A stretch of 64,000 nt of DNA from Bradyrhizobium sp. (GCF_030654605.1 NZ_JAURXB010000072.1:78492-142491), one strand, 5' to 3'; positions 8,600 to 17,360 are shown, numbered from the stretch's first letter. Translations and numbers: made by a program. The notes: a model not told the origin generated them from the letters alone.

Positions 8600-9556
8600 C
8601 TACTTCTCCGCCAGCGGATGCAGGTCGCGCACCAGGCTCTTCAGCCGCTCCTCCACCACATGGGTGTAGATCTGCGTGGTCGAGATGTCGGTATGACCGA
8701 GCAGCGTCTGCACAATGCGCAAGTCCGCGCCATTGTGCAGCAGATGGCTCGCAAACGCATGACGCAGCACATGCGGCGAGACCAGCCGCGGCGCCAGCCC
8801 GGCTGCCGCCGCGAGTTCTTTCAGATCGCGGGCGAAATGCTGCCGGGTCAGATGCCCGCTCTCGCCGAATGAGGGGAACAGCCATTTCGAGTTGGCGGCG
8901 TTTTTCTTCTTCTCGGTCTTCAGCGCATCCGTCGCGGCGAGATAATCAGCCATCGCCTGCCGCGACGCCTCGTTCAGCGGCACCAGCCGCTCCTTGTCGC
9001 CCTTGCCGCGCACCACGATCATGCGGGCATCGCGCTGCGCCGCCGAGCGCGGCAGCGCCACCAGTTCCGACACCCGCAGGCCGGTGGCGTACAGCACCTC
9101 CAGCAGGCAATATAATCGCAGCGCGCGAAGCCGCTGCGGCGCGGAGGCTTCCGGCGCCAGCGTGAGTTCCCTGGCGCGCGCCAGCATCCGGTCGACGTCT
9201 GATATCGAAAGCACCTTGGGCAGGCCGCGGCCGCGCTTCGGGCCGGACAGGATGGCGGCGGGATCGTCGCTGCGGATCCGCTCGTTGAGCAGGAAACGAA
9301 ACAGATGCCGCAGCGCCGAGAGCCGTCGCGCCACGGTGGCGGATTTGAAGCCGCGGGCGTCAAGGTCGGCGAGGTAGTGGCGCAGCGCCTCGGTTTCGAC
9401 GTCGGCAAAGCCCTTGCCACTGCCTGCGAGGAATCCCTGGAAATCCGCGAGGTCCCCCCGGTAGGCCTCGAGCGTATTGTCGCCGGCGCCCTGTTCCGCG
9501 GCGAGCATGTCGAGGAACAGGTTGGTCAGCTTGGCATCTGAGGTTTTTGAGCGCAT
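8600..9556 (-). CDS. xerD: Site-specific tyrosine recombinase XerD
   Basis: 318 aa, the normal XerD length. N-terminal SAM-like core-binding domain (residues 10-100) and catalytic domain with the full tyrosine-recombinase set: Arg in ATGLRVSEL, Lys in GKGDKER, HVLRHAFASHLL (HxxR), LGHTDIS and the nucleophile Tyr in TTQIYTHV. With XerC it resolves chromosome dimers at dif. Position beside aroK matches other Bradyrhizobium chromosomes, so this is the housekeeping enzyme, not a mobile-element integrase. A 48-aa gene lies 17 bp upstream. Confidence 0.93.
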   Translation of the reverse strand: MRSKTSDAKLTNLFLDMLAAEQGAGDNTLEAYRGDLADFQGFLAGSGKGFADVETEALRHYLADLDARGFKSATVARRLSALRHLFRFLLNERIRSDDPAAILSGPKRGRGLPKVLSISDVDRMLARARELTLAPEASAPQRLRALRLYCLLEVLYATGLRVSELVALPRSAAQRDARMIVVRGKGDKERLVPLNEASRQAMADYLAATDALKTEKKKNAANSKWLFPSFGESGHLTRQHFARDLKELAAAAGLAPRLVSPHVLRHAFASHLLHNGADLRIVQTLLGHTDISTTQIYTHVVEERLKSLVRDLHPLAEK

Positions 9557-9572
9557 CCGCGCATCCTAGCGC

Positions 9573-9719
9573 CTATTTCTTGAGGAACCTGTCCTGGGGG
9601 ATGGTGACGGTCATCTCCCGCGGTTTCGGATTGACGAAATTCGCCAGCGCGAAAACCACGCCATAGACGATTCCGCCGATGATGGCGACGACCGTCAGAA
9701 AGCGGAACAGGCTGGGCAT
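9573..9719 (-). CDS. Small membrane protein (48 aa), upstream partner of xerD
   Basis: Too short for the ORF track. From the ATG at 9719 the frame reads MPSLFRFLTVVAIIGGIVYG, a single hydrophobic helix, then a charged tail ending DRFLKK and a TAG. It is co-directional with xerD (17 bp gap) and sits in the gap before aroK. Codon use matches its neighbours. No function is recognised. Confidence 0.6.
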   Translation of the reverse strand: MPSLFRFLTVVAIIGGIVYGVVFALANFVNPKPREMTVTIPQDRFLKK

Positions 9720-9863
9720 CCGGGAGCCTCAGGCGGCGAATTAACCATTGAAATCATCGGCGGCTCGACTACCAACATGTTCGCCCCTCCGTTGCAAGTC
9801 TCTCTGGCAACGGTATCGGCGGGGGTAGTATAGGTGGCGCGGAACGCCGCCATCCGCGGCAAA

Positions 9864-10502
9864 ATGAGCAATTCGATGCCCGAGACAGCCACACCGTCCG
9901 GCGCCGGCACCACCCAGGAGGCCGAAATCATTTCGGCGCTGGGAACGCGTTCGATTGTGCTGGTCGGCATGATGGGGGCCGGCAAATCCACCATCGGACG
10001 GCGGCTGTCGGCGCGGCTGCATCTGCCGTTCCTCGACGCCGATGTCGAGATCGAGGCCGCCGCAGGGATGTCGATCCCCGATATTTTCGAAACCCATGGC
10101 GAACCGCATTTCCGCGATGGCGAGGCGAGGGTGATCGCGCGGCTGCTCGACGGCGGTCCCGCCGTGATCGCCACCGGCGGCGGCGCCTTCATGCGCGAGG
10201 AAACCCGCAACCGGATCCGCGACAAGGCGGTCTCGCTCTGGCTCAAGGCCGATGCCGATATCATCATGAAGCGCGTCAAGCGCCGCGCCGATCGCCCGCT
10301 GCTGCAGACCGCCGATCCGGCAGCGACCGTCGGGCGCCTGATCGAGGAACGCGAACCGGTGTACCGGCGCGCCGATCTGACGATCTGGTCGCGCGACGTT
10401 CCGCACGAACGTATCGTCGACGAGTGTCTCGATGCCTTGCATGCCTGGTTGTGCGGCGGCGGGTCCAGGCAGACCTCCAACGCATTGAGTGCCACACCAT
10501 GA
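9864..10502 (+). CDS. aroK: Shikimate kinase
   Basis: 212 aa from ATG 9864 (MSNSMPET); the track uses an upstream GTG at 9834. ATP-dependent phosphorylation of shikimate at O3, the fifth step of chorismate synthesis. P-loop GMMGAGKST, shikimate-binding DADVEIE, GGGAFM (Walker-B-like GGG) and the lid Arg in RADRPLL are all present. The stop overlaps the aroB start by ATGA, giving translational coupling of consecutive pathway genes. Confidence 0.95.
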   Translation: MSNSMPETATPSGAGTTQEAEIISALGTRSIVLVGMMGAGKSTIGRRLSARLHLPFLDADVEIEAAAGMSIPDIFETHGEPHFRDGEARVIARLLDGGPAVIATGGGAFMREETRNRIRDKAVSLWLKADADIIMKRVKRRADRPLLQTADPAATVGRLIEEREPVYRRADLTIWSRDVPHERIVDECLDALHAWLCGGGSRQTSNALSATP

Positions 10503-11647
10503 CCGCGCCGCTGAAGCATTCCGATTCGGTCATCGTCGACGTCGCGCTCGGCGACCGCACCTATGACATCGTCATCGGCCGCGATGTGCTGCAATCGCTG
10601 GGCCGGCGCGTCGCCGCGTTGCGGCCTGGCGCGCGCACCGCCATCGTGACGGATCGCACGGTCGCAAAACACTGGCTGGCGCAAACCGAGGCCTCGCTGT
10701 CGGAGGCCGGCGTCGCCTCGTCGCGGATCGTGGTGGACGAGGGCGAAGGCTCCAAAACCTATGCCGGTCTCGCCCAGGTCTCGGAGGCGCTGATCGCGGC
10801 CAGGATCGAGCGCAACGACCTGGTGATCGCGCTCGGCGGCGGCGTGGTCGGCGATCTCGCCGGCTTCGCGGCGGCGATCCTGCGCCGCGGCGTCGATTTC
10901 GTGCAGGTGCCGACCTCGCTTCTGGCGCAGGTCGATTCTTCCGTCGGCGGCAAAACCGGAATCAATTCGCCGCAGGGCAAGAATCTGCTCGGCGCGTTTC
11001 ACCAGCCGGTGCTGGTGGTCGCCGACACCGCGGTGCTCGATACGCTGTCGCCGCGCCAGTTCCGCTCCGGCTACGCCGAGGTCGCCAAATACGGCGTGCT
11101 CGGCGACGAGGCGTTCTTCGCCTGGCTGGAGGCCAATCACACCGATATTTTCAAGGGCGGCACGGCGCGGGAACATGCCATCGCCACGTCCTGCCGCGCC
11201 AAGGCCGCGATCGTGGCGCGGGACGAACGCGAGAACGGCGAACGCGCGCTGCTCAATCTCGGCCATACTTTCGGGCATGCGCTGGAGGCTGCGACCGGTT
11301 TCTCCGATAGATTGTTCCATGGCGAAGGCGTTGCCGTTGGCATGGTGCTGGCGGCGGAATTTTCGGCCCGGTTCGGCATGATGCCGGAATCTTCGGCGGC
11401 GCGCGTCGAGCATCACCTTGCCGAAGTGGGGCTGCCGACCCATTTGCAGGACATCGCCGGATTTGCCCAGGAGGGCCTCGCCGATGCCGACGCGCTGATG
11501 GCGCTGATGGCACAGGACAAGAAGGTCAAGCGCGGCCGCCTCACCTTCATCCTGCTCGAGGCGGTCGGCCGCGCCGTGATTGCCAACGACGTCGAGCCCT
11601 CGCGGGTTCGCGAATTTCTGGCCGAAAGACTCGCGCGCAAATCTTGA
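10499..11647 (+). CDS. aroB: 3-dehydroquinate synthase
   Basis: 382 aa from the ATG at 10499 that overlaps the aroK stop; the track start at 10424 lies inside aroK. NAD- and metal-dependent cyclisation of DAHP to 3-dehydroquinate. Seen: DEGEGSKT, the NAD-binding glycine motif ALGGGVVGDLAGF, QVPTSLLAQVDSSVGGKTG, and metal ligands including the Glu in RSGYAEVAKYG and the His in LNLGHTFGHA and HGEGVAVG. Length and motif order are normal. The transcript likely continues to the CNNM/CBS gene 56 bp downstream. Confidence 0.95.
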   Translation: MTAPLKHSDSVIVDVALGDRTYDIVIGRDVLQSLGRRVAALRPGARTAIVTDRTVAKHWLAQTEASLSEAGVASSRIVVDEGEGSKTYAGLAQVSEALIAARIERNDLVIALGGGVVGDLAGFAAAILRRGVDFVQVPTSLLAQVDSSVGGKTGINSPQGKNLLGAFHQPVLVVADTAVLDTLSPRQFRSGYAEVAKYGVLGDEAFFAWLEANHTDIFKGGTAREHAIATSCRAKAAIVARDERENGERALLNLGHTFGHALEAATGFSDRLFHGEGVAVGMVLAAEFSARFGMMPESSAARVEHHLAEVGLPTHLQDIAGFAQEGLADADALMALMAQDKKVKRGRLTFILLEAVGRAVIANDVEPSRVREFLAERLARKS

Positions 11648-11703
11648 TTCTGAACATCTTCTGCCGACCGTATCGGGCCTGACACCGGCCTCACAGGACC
11701 GCA

Positions 11704-13056
11704 ATGACCGAGACGATCGTCAATCTGCTGCTTGCCTTCTTCCTGCTCGCCGCCAACGCGTTCTACGTGGCCGCGGAGTTCGCGCTGGTGAAGAGCCGCG
11801 GCTTTCGCATCAACGCGATGGTGGAGCAGAACCGCTTCGCCGCGCGCCTGCTGCAGCAAATGCTGGGGAATATCGAAGCCTATCTGGCGTGTTGCCAGCT
11901 CGGCATCACGATGGCTTCGCTCGGCCTCGGCTGGGTCGGCGAACCGACGGTGTCGGCGCTGCTCGAGCCGGTGCTGGCTCCGCTCGGAATGTCCGACTCG
12001 GCGCGCCATTTCACGTCGTTTCTGGTCGGCTTCCTGGTGTTTTCCTCGCTGCATATCGTGATCGGGGAACAAGTCCCGAAGACCCTGGCCATTCGCGAAC
12101 CGGTGCCGGTGTCACAATGGATCGCCTATCCGCTCTATGTCTCCTTCCTGGTGTTCTACCCCCTGAACTGGCTGCTCAATGCGGCCTCCCGCGCGATCCT
12201 GCAGATGCTGGGCGTCAAGGAGAACTCGAACCAGGAAATCCTGACCGACGTCGAGATCAGGGGGCTGGTGGAGATGTCGGCCGAGCATGGCGAGATGGAA
12301 CAGGGCGAGGCGGAATACATCCAGAACGTCTTCCGCTTCGGCGAGTTGCAGGTTTCCGACGTGATGGTTCATCGCACCGAGATGGTGATGCTGAACGCCG
12401 ACCTTCCGGCCGAGGAGCTGGTGCGCGACGTACTGGCTACCGAATACACTCGGATTCCGCTGTGGCGCGACAAGCCGGAAAACATCATCGGCGTGCTGCA
12501 CGCCAAGGACCTGCTGCGGGCGATCCGGGCCGCCGACGGCGATACGAGCAAAATCGATGTCGCGGCCATCGCGCTGCCGCCATGGTTCGTGCCGGAGATG
12601 CGCCCGGTCGCCGATCAGCTGAAAGCTTTCCGCCGCCGCAAGACCCACTTCGCGCTGGTGGTCGACGAATATGGCGAAGTCGAAGGCATGGTGACGCTGG
12701 AGGACATCCTGGAGGAAATCGTCGGCGACATTTCCGACGAGCACGATGTGGTGGTGGCCGGAGTCCGCGCCCAGCCCGATGGCTCGGTGGTGGTCGACGG
12801 CTCGGTTCCGATCCGCGATCTCAACCGCGCCATGAACTGGCATCTGCCGGACGAAGAGGCGACCACCGTCGCCGGCCTCGTGATTCACGAGGCGCGCTCG
12901 ATCCCGGAGCGCGGCCAGAGTTTCACCTTCCATGGCTTCCGATTCCGCGTGCTGCGCCGCGAGCGCAACCGCATCACCGCGCTTCGCATCGTCCCGGTGC
13001 CGCGCGAAGCCGAAATCGAGGAAAAGAAGCCGAAGCGGGCGGGCACGTCGTTTTAG
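11704..13056 (+). CDS. Hemolysin-family CNNM/CBS transporter-like protein (HlyC/CorC type)
   Basis: 450 aa. Residues 1-190 form the CNNM transmembrane domain with about four helices and the conserved NAFYVAAEFALV and YLACCQLGITMASLGLGW. A CBS pair follows (VMVHRTEMVML ... EYTRIPLW; ALVVDEYGEVEGMVTLEDILEEIVGDI) and a C-terminal CorC_HlyC domain. The family includes magnesium/cobalt efflux proteins; the old haemolysin label is not supported by function. It follows aroB on the same strand and converges with bolA. Confidence 0.9.
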   Translation: MTETIVNLLLAFFLLAANAFYVAAEFALVKSRGFRINAMVEQNRFAARLLQQMLGNIEAYLACCQLGITMASLGLGWVGEPTVSALLEPVLAPLGMSDSARHFTSFLVGFLVFSSLHIVIGEQVPKTLAIREPVPVSQWIAYPLYVSFLVFYPLNWLLNAASRAILQMLGVKENSNQEILTDVEIRGLVEMSAEHGEMEQGEAEYIQNVFRFGELQVSDVMVHRTEMVMLNADLPAEELVRDVLATEYTRIPLWRDKPENIIGVLHAKDLLRAIRAADGDTSKIDVAAIALPPWFVPEMRPVADQLKAFRRRKTHFALVVDEYGEVEGMVTLEDILEEIVGDISDEHDVVVAGVRAQPDGSVVVDGSVPIRDLNRAMNWHLPDEEATTVAGLVIHEARSIPERGQSFTFHGFRFRVLRRERNRITALRIVPVPREAEIEEKKPKRAGTSF

Positions 13057-13076
13057 CGGGGCCGGAACGCGGCCGT

Positions 13077-13352
13077 TCAGCTCCCGGCTTCGCCCGGGGC
13101 ATGCGCCTTGATCGCCAGGGCATGGACGGAGCCTGCGAGTTCCGCCGCCAGGGCCGCATTAATCATGCGGTGCCGCTCGATCCGGCTCTTCCCTTCGAAC
13201 GCCGGCGACACAATATAGACCCTGAAATGCGTCTCGCCGCCCGGCCTGTGGCCGGCGTGGCCCTCATGCAGATGTGATTCGTCCGTGACGTCGAGGCTTT
13301 CCGGCGCGAAAGCTTCGCTCAACTTGTTTGTGATATTGTCTCTGGCGCTCAT
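13077..13352 (-). CDS. bolA: BolA-family protein
   Basis: 91 aa. BolA fold with the nucleic-acid/metal loop region ESHLHEGHAGH and the conserved C-terminal helix pattern RHRMINAALAAEL, followed by VHALAIKAHAPGE. BolA proteins partner monothiol glutaredoxins in Fe-S handling. Extra His residues in the variable loop (LHEGHAGH) fit Fe-S coordination in BolA1/BolA-like members. Convergent with the CNNM gene and divergent from the J-domain gene. Confidence 0.9.
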   Translation of the reverse strand: MSARDNITNKLSEAFAPESLDVTDESHLHEGHAGHRPGGETHFRVYIVSPAFEGKSRIERHRMINAALAAELAGSVHALAIKAHAPGEAGS

Positions 13353-13461
13353 GGCGGGGCAATACGTCCGTAGCGGTGTTTCGTCAATGGCGCGTCAAGA
13401 GAGCGAGGTATTCGCAATGTCAAGACTTGAAGCTTTTCGCATTGCGTTGTCATAGTCAGCC

Positions 13462-14118
13462 ATGCCGATTGATTCATCCAAATTCTTCGACAGCATTCGC
13501 ATCAAGCCCAACAAGCTGAGCGCGAAGCAGCAGGCGGCCGCGCGCGAGGCGTCGGCCCTTTGCGAGTGGCCGGACTGCAAGAACAAGGGGCCGCACCGCG
13601 CCCCCAAGGGCCGCGAGAACTCGAAGGAGTACTGGCACTTCTGTCTCAACCATGTCCGCGAATACAACCAGGGCTACAACTTCTTCCAGGGCATGAACGC
13701 CGATGCCGTCGCGCGCTACCAGAAGGATGCGCTGACCGGCCATCGTCCGACCTGGAAGATGGGCGCCAATGGCGGCAAGAAGGGCAAGGCCGGCGCCGAG
13801 GCTGAAATCGACGCCGCGTCGGACCCGTTCAGCATGTTCTCCGAGCTCAACGGCCGCGGCCGCTGGCGGCCGGGCCCGGGCGGCGCTGCCGGCGAAACCA
13901 AGGTCGAGACCAGGAAGATCTTCAACGCCGAGCGCAAGGCGCTGCAGGTGATGGGGCTCGGCGCTGACGCGACGCTGGAGACCGTCAAGGCGAAGTACAA
14001 GGCGCTGGTCAAGCAGCACCATCCCGACGCCAATGGTGGCGACCGCTCCACCGAGGATCGCCTGATCGAAATCATCAAGGCGTATAATTATCTCAAGACG
14101 GTGGTCCGCGGCGTTTGA
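13462..14118 (+). CDS. J-domain (DnaJ-like) protein with N-terminal Cys/His motif
   Basis: 218 aa. The C-terminal residues 150-215 are a J domain (LGADATLETVKAKYKALVKQHHPDANGG, HPD intact), the Hsp70-stimulating module. The N-terminus has CEWPDCKNKGPHRAPKGR and WHFCLNHVREYNQGYNFF, a possible zinc-binding C-x5-C...C-x2-H arrangement. A Gly-rich linker connects them. This architecture is conserved next to bolA in Rhizobiales. It probably acts as a cytoplasmic Hsp70 co-chaperone; its specific client is unknown. Confidence 0.85.
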   Translation: MPIDSSKFFDSIRIKPNKLSAKQQAAAREASALCEWPDCKNKGPHRAPKGRENSKEYWHFCLNHVREYNQGYNFFQGMNADAVARYQKDALTGHRPTWKMGANGGKKGKAGAEAEIDAASDPFSMFSELNGRGRWRPGPGGAAGETKVETRKIFNAERKALQVMGLGADATLETVKAKYKALVKQHHPDANGGDRSTEDRLIEIIKAYNYLKTVVRGV

Positions 14119-14128
14119 GATGATCGGG

Positions 14129-14268
14129 CTCCTCATCCTGAGGAGCCGCGCGCGCTTCGCGCGGCGTCTCGAAGGATGGCCGCGAGTCCAACCGTCGCAG
14201 CATGCCAGATGGTTCGAGACGCACGCCGGCAGCGCAAAGCGCTGCCAACCTGCTCCTCACCATGAGGG
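14129..14268. repeat. Mosaic intergenic repeat, family A (copy 1)
   Basis: Outer arms CCTCATCCTGAGGAGC and GCTCCTCACCATGAGG and inner arms GTCTCGAAGGATG and ATGGTTCGAGACGC make a bipartite structure of two imperfect palindromes, with internal hairpins such as GCGCGCTTCGCGCG and GGCAGCGCAAAGCGCTGCC. The same module recurs at 20.74, 33.96 and 58.40 kb. Lies between the convergent J-domain and citrate-synthase-like genes. Confidence 0.8.
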
Positions 14269-14329
14269 AGCTGAACTTGCCGCTCCAGACAGCACCGCTC
14301 CCACTTGAGGAGCAAGGCTAACCCCATCA

Positions 14330-15421
14330 TCACTCCGGCATTGGGCCGATATAGGCCGAACTCGGCCGGATCAGCCGGCCGCCGCGCTGCTGTTCGCGGG
14401 CGTGCGCGGTCCAGCCGGCGGCACGGGCTACCGCGAATACAGGCGTAAAGGCCTGGCGCGGGATTTTCAGCGCGTCGAGCAGGATCGCGGTGAAGAACTC
14501 CACATTGGTGTCGAGCGGCCGGTCCGGGTTCTTCCGCCGCAGCGCCGCGCGGATATAGGCCTCGACCTCGCCCGCGAATGGCAGGTCGGTGCCGCCGCCG
14601 GCGAGCCGCTCGATCGCGCCCTTCAGCACGTCGGCGCGAGGATCGCGCACCCGGTAGATACGATGGCCAAAACCCATCAGCCGTTCGCCGCGCGCCAGCG
14701 CGGCGTCGACCCATGGCTTGATGCGCTCGCTCGAGCCGATCGCATCCAGCATTTCCAGCACCGGCTCCGGGGCGCCACCATGCAGCGGTCCGGTCAGCGC
14801 GCAATATCCCGCGGTGACGGCCGCGAACAGATCGGCCTGGGTCGAGGCCACCACCCGCGTGGTGAAGGTCGATGCATTCATGCCGTGATCGCACACCGTG
14901 ACGAAATAGGCGTCGAGTGCGGCCACCTCGCGCGCATCGGGTTTGCGGCCCAGCATCATCGACAACGTATCGGCGGCGTGGCTGACATCGGGATCGGGTG
15001 CGATGGGGTCGCCGCCTTGGCTCTGCTGCACCAGCGCGCCGGCGATCACCGGCAACGCGCCGACGATGGTGGCCTCATGCGGAAGCCCGTTTTCCGCGCG
15101 CAATCCGGCGATGGCGGCGCGGACACCATCGACGATCGACAGGCCGCGGGTAATGCCGAGCAGGTCCGGCAGCCTGGCGAAGGCGCGTTGCCGGGCCGCG
15201 CCCAGGCTGGCGCGCACGGTGGCCTCGGCAACCGGCTGGCCGGTTCCGCCGCTCCACAGCCGCGCGGTCACCCCCTCGAATCCGGTTTGGCGCACGAGGT
15301 CGCCGACGCGTTCGCCGGCGATGATCAGTTCGCCGCGCTCGCCATCGACATGACTGAGCACGGTTTCGGCGGCGGGAATGCCATCCAGCCCGATCGGGCT
15401 CCTGGATATCTGCAGGTTCAT
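14330..15421 (-). CDS. Citrate synthase family protein with Glu at the catalytic Asp position
   Basis: 363 aa, AAAGGAGA ribosome site. Two-domain citrate/2-methylcitrate synthase fold: VCDHGMNASTF (substrate His179), GPLHGG (His214) and GFGHRIY (His253). The third catalytic residue, Asp in the usual N(L/V)DFY, is Glu308 in NVEFF. The family condenses acetyl-CoA or propionyl-CoA with oxaloacetate, or runs related Claisen chemistry. The Asp-to-Glu change could lower or alter activity. It is divergent from a second homologue that carries a DNA-binding domain; the 73-bp gap holds dyad sequences. The TCA-cycle citrate synthase is presumably elsewhere, so this pair is accessory. Confidence 0.8.
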   Translation of the reverse strand: MNLQISRSPIGLDGIPAAETVLSHVDGERGELIIAGERVGDLVRQTGFEGVTARLWSGGTGQPVAEATVRASLGAARQRAFARLPDLLGITRGLSIVDGVRAAIAGLRAENGLPHEATIVGALPVIAGALVQQSQGGDPIAPDPDVSHAADTLSMMLGRKPDAREVAALDAYFVTVCDHGMNASTFTTRVVASTQADLFAAVTAGYCALTGPLHGGAPEPVLEMLDAIGSSERIKPWVDAALARGERLMGFGHRIYRVRDPRADVLKGAIERLAGGGTDLPFAGEVEAYIRAALRRKNPDRPLDTNVEFFTAILLDALKIPRQAFTPVFAVARAAGWTAHAREQQRGGRLIRPSSAYIGPMPE

Positions 15422-15463
15422 GGGTCGGTCTCCTTTGAAGTCTCAAAGGTCGGCTCTCTCGAC

Positions 15464-15493
15464 AGATTGATCAATCTTGATTATGTAAATCAA
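15464..15493. promoter_or_regulatory. Candidate operator in the divergent citrate-synthase promoter region
   Basis: A perfect 14-bp palindrome AGATTGATCAATCT (15464-15477) abuts a second dyad TTGATT-ATGTA-AATCAA (15477-15493) ending one base before the ATG of the HTH-citrate-synthase gene. Both share the half-site TTGAT/ATCAA. The position between two divergent starts, one encoding a protein with its own DNA-binding domain, suggests autoregulation. No Shine-Dalgarno precedes that ATG. Confidence 0.5.
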
Positions 15494-15494
15494 T

Positions 15495-16718
15495 ATGAAA
15501 AAATCCGCTGCCCTGTATTTGTCTGCCCGCGAGGCCTCGGCCGAGCTCGCGATCTCGCCCGCCACGCTCTACGCCTATGTCAGCCGCGGCTTGATCCGCT
15601 CGGAGCCGTCGTCGGATTCGCGCAGCCACCGCTACCGGGCGGAGGACGTCCGCGGGCTGAAGGAACGGCGGGCGCCGTCGCCGGAGCCGCGCGGCATGAA
15701 AAGTTTCGACGCCGATTTGCCGGTGATGGATTCGTCGATTTCGACCATCACCGAGGACGGTCCGATCTATCGCGGCGTCAACTGCATCGATCTCGCCGAA
15801 ACCGACACGCTCGAACATGCCGCGACGCTGCTGTGGGACGTCACCGGCGTCGATCCGTTTGCCTCCGATAATTGTCCGCACGTGTCGGATGAAATGCGCG
15901 CCGTCGCCGACGCCGCGCGTCATGCCGCACCGATCGATCGTACCATTGCCGTGCTGGCGCTGGCCGCCAGCGCCGATCCGCGGGCCTATACCCGCGCCGC
16001 CGACGGCCGCGCCATGGTGGGCGGCCGCATCCTTCGGCTGGTGATCGCGACGATGCTGAACCGCCCGTCGTCGGCGGCGCCGCTTCATCTCAAGATCGCC
16101 AAGGCATGGGCGCCGGACAACAAGCACGCCGCCGACCTGATCCGCCGGGCGCTGGTGCTGCTGGCGGACCACGAACTGAACGCCTCGGCCTTTACCGTGC
16201 GCTGCGCGGCATCGACCGGGCTCAATCTCTACGATGCCATGATTGCCGGCCTGGTGGCGCTCAAAGGCCCGAGACATGGCGGCGCCGGGGTGCTGGCGGC
16301 GCAGCTCGTCAAGACGCTGGTCGACGGCGATGTGGCCCCTGTCATCCGCGAGCGCGTGGCGCTGGGCGAGCGCTTTGCGGGTTTCGGCCACGGCGTCTAC
16401 AAGCACGGCGATCCGCGCGCGCATGCCTTGCTGGAAGCGCTGACGCGCGCGGGAGCGGCGCCAAAACTCACAAAAGAAATTCCGGAGCGAATCGCCGAAG
16501 CCACCGGCGAATTCGTCAATATCGACTATGCGCTGGCGGTGCTGGTGCATACGCTGGGCCTGCCACCCGGCAACGAGCTGGTGCTGTTTGCGATGGCGCG
16601 CACCGTCGGCTGGATCGCGCATGCCAGCGAACAATTACGCCATGGCGGGCTGATCCGCCCCCGCGCGCGCTATATCGGCCCGGCACCGGGCCGCAGCCCG
16701 GCCGCCGGCAGGTCATGA
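15495..16718 (+). CDS. Fusion of MerR-like helix-turn-helix and citrate synthase domain
   Basis: 407 aa. Residues 8-55 (YLSAREASAELAISPATLYAYVSRGLI ... HRYRAEDV) are a MerR/excisionase-type winged helix; residues 75-395 are a complete citrate synthase domain with HELNASAF, GPRHGG (His261), GFGHGVY (His299) and catalytic Asp344 in NIDYA. It may be an enzyme that reports its substrate to DNA, a metabolite-sensing regulator, or a bifunctional protein. No ribosome-binding site is visible, so translation may be leaderless. It overlaps tail-to-tail with the dedA gene by 6 bp. Confidence 0.8.
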   Translation: MKKSAALYLSAREASAELAISPATLYAYVSRGLIRSEPSSDSRSHRYRAEDVRGLKERRAPSPEPRGMKSFDADLPVMDSSISTITEDGPIYRGVNCIDLAETDTLEHAATLLWDVTGVDPFASDNCPHVSDEMRAVADAARHAAPIDRTIAVLALAASADPRAYTRAADGRAMVGGRILRLVIATMLNRPSSAAPLHLKIAKAWAPDNKHAADLIRRALVLLADHELNASAFTVRCAASTGLNLYDAMIAGLVALKGPRHGGAGVLAAQLVKTLVDGDVAPVIRERVALGERFAGFGHGVYKHGDPRAHALLEALTRAGAAPKLTKEIPERIAEATGEFVNIDYALAVLVHTLGLPPGNELVLFAMARTVGWIAHASEQLRHGGLIRPRARYIGPAPGRSPAAGRS

Positions 16719-17360
16719 TGGATGGCTTCGCCGGCGGCGAATGATCCAGGCGGCCATTGAGACCACCAGCGCGCCGCCGATCACCGTCAATATCCAGTAA
16801 TGCTTGCCGATCCCGGTGTGATGCGGAATGCCGGCATATTCGTGCAGCGCGGAGACCGCCAGCACCCCCGGCAGCACATGCGCGGCCGCCCATAGCAGGA
16901 TCGCCGGGATGTTGACGGCGAAGAAGCGCAGCGGCGGCATGCCGAGTGCGCCCGCCGTGACCGGCACGACGGCGCGGATCGGCGGCACGAAGCGCGCGAA
17001 CAACACTGCCGGCGTGCCCCAGCGATGAAAGAACGCCTCGCTCCGGGCGATCAGGCCAGGATAACCAGGATAATTCGACAGCGGCCAGGCGCTCAGGATG
17101 TTGCGCTGGGCGCGATGGCCGATCCAGAACGCCATTCCGTCGCCCAGCATCGCGCCTGATATCGCGGCCGCCAGCACCGGCCCAAGCCGCAACTCGCCGC
17201 CGGGCACCAGCGCGCTCAGCGCCAGAATGATGGTGGAGCCCGGAATCACCGCGCCCAGGACGGGAACGGCCTCCAGCAAGGCGGCCAGGAACAGGGTGAG
17301 ATAGGCAAGCCAGGGATGCGCCGCGATCAACGCAATCCATGGATCGAGGAAGGAAGTCAT
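16713..17360 (-). CDS. DedA-family membrane protein
   Basis: 215 aa from the ATG at 17360 (MTSFLDPWIALI) instead of the track start at 17516. Typical DedA/SNARE-associated features: re-entrant segment AVIPGSTIILALSALVP, GDGMAFWIGH and the family signature FARFVPPIRAVVPVTAGALGM, with 4-5 membrane helices. Members act in membrane homeostasis, including undecaprenyl-phosphate or phospholipid flipping. Convergent with the HTH-citrate-synthase gene. Confidence 0.85.
   Translation of the reverse strand: MTSFLDPWIALIAAHPWLAYLTLFLAALLEAVPVLGAVIPGSTIILALSALVPGGELRLGPVLAAAISGAMLGDGMAFWIGHRAQRNILSAWPLSNYPGYPGLIARSEAFFHRWGTPAVLFARFVPPIRAVVPVTAGALGMPPLRFFAVNIPAILLWAAAHVLPGVLAVSALHEYAGIPHHTGIGKHYWILTVIGGALVVSMAAWIIRRRRSHPS

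Noticed and set aside
6570-8885. 771-aa minus-strand ORF
   Set aside because: Antisense to the AbrB-family gene and out of frame with the secreted repeat protein; low-complexity Arg/Gly/Asp/His shadow typical of GC-rich DNA.
8600-9556. xerD as integrase of the accessory region
   Set aside because: It is the housekeeping XerD in its conserved place beside aroK, 14 kb from the tRNA-Leu gene.
9695-11704. 669-aa minus-strand ORF
   Set aside because: Antisense to aroK and aroB, both of which have intact motifs.
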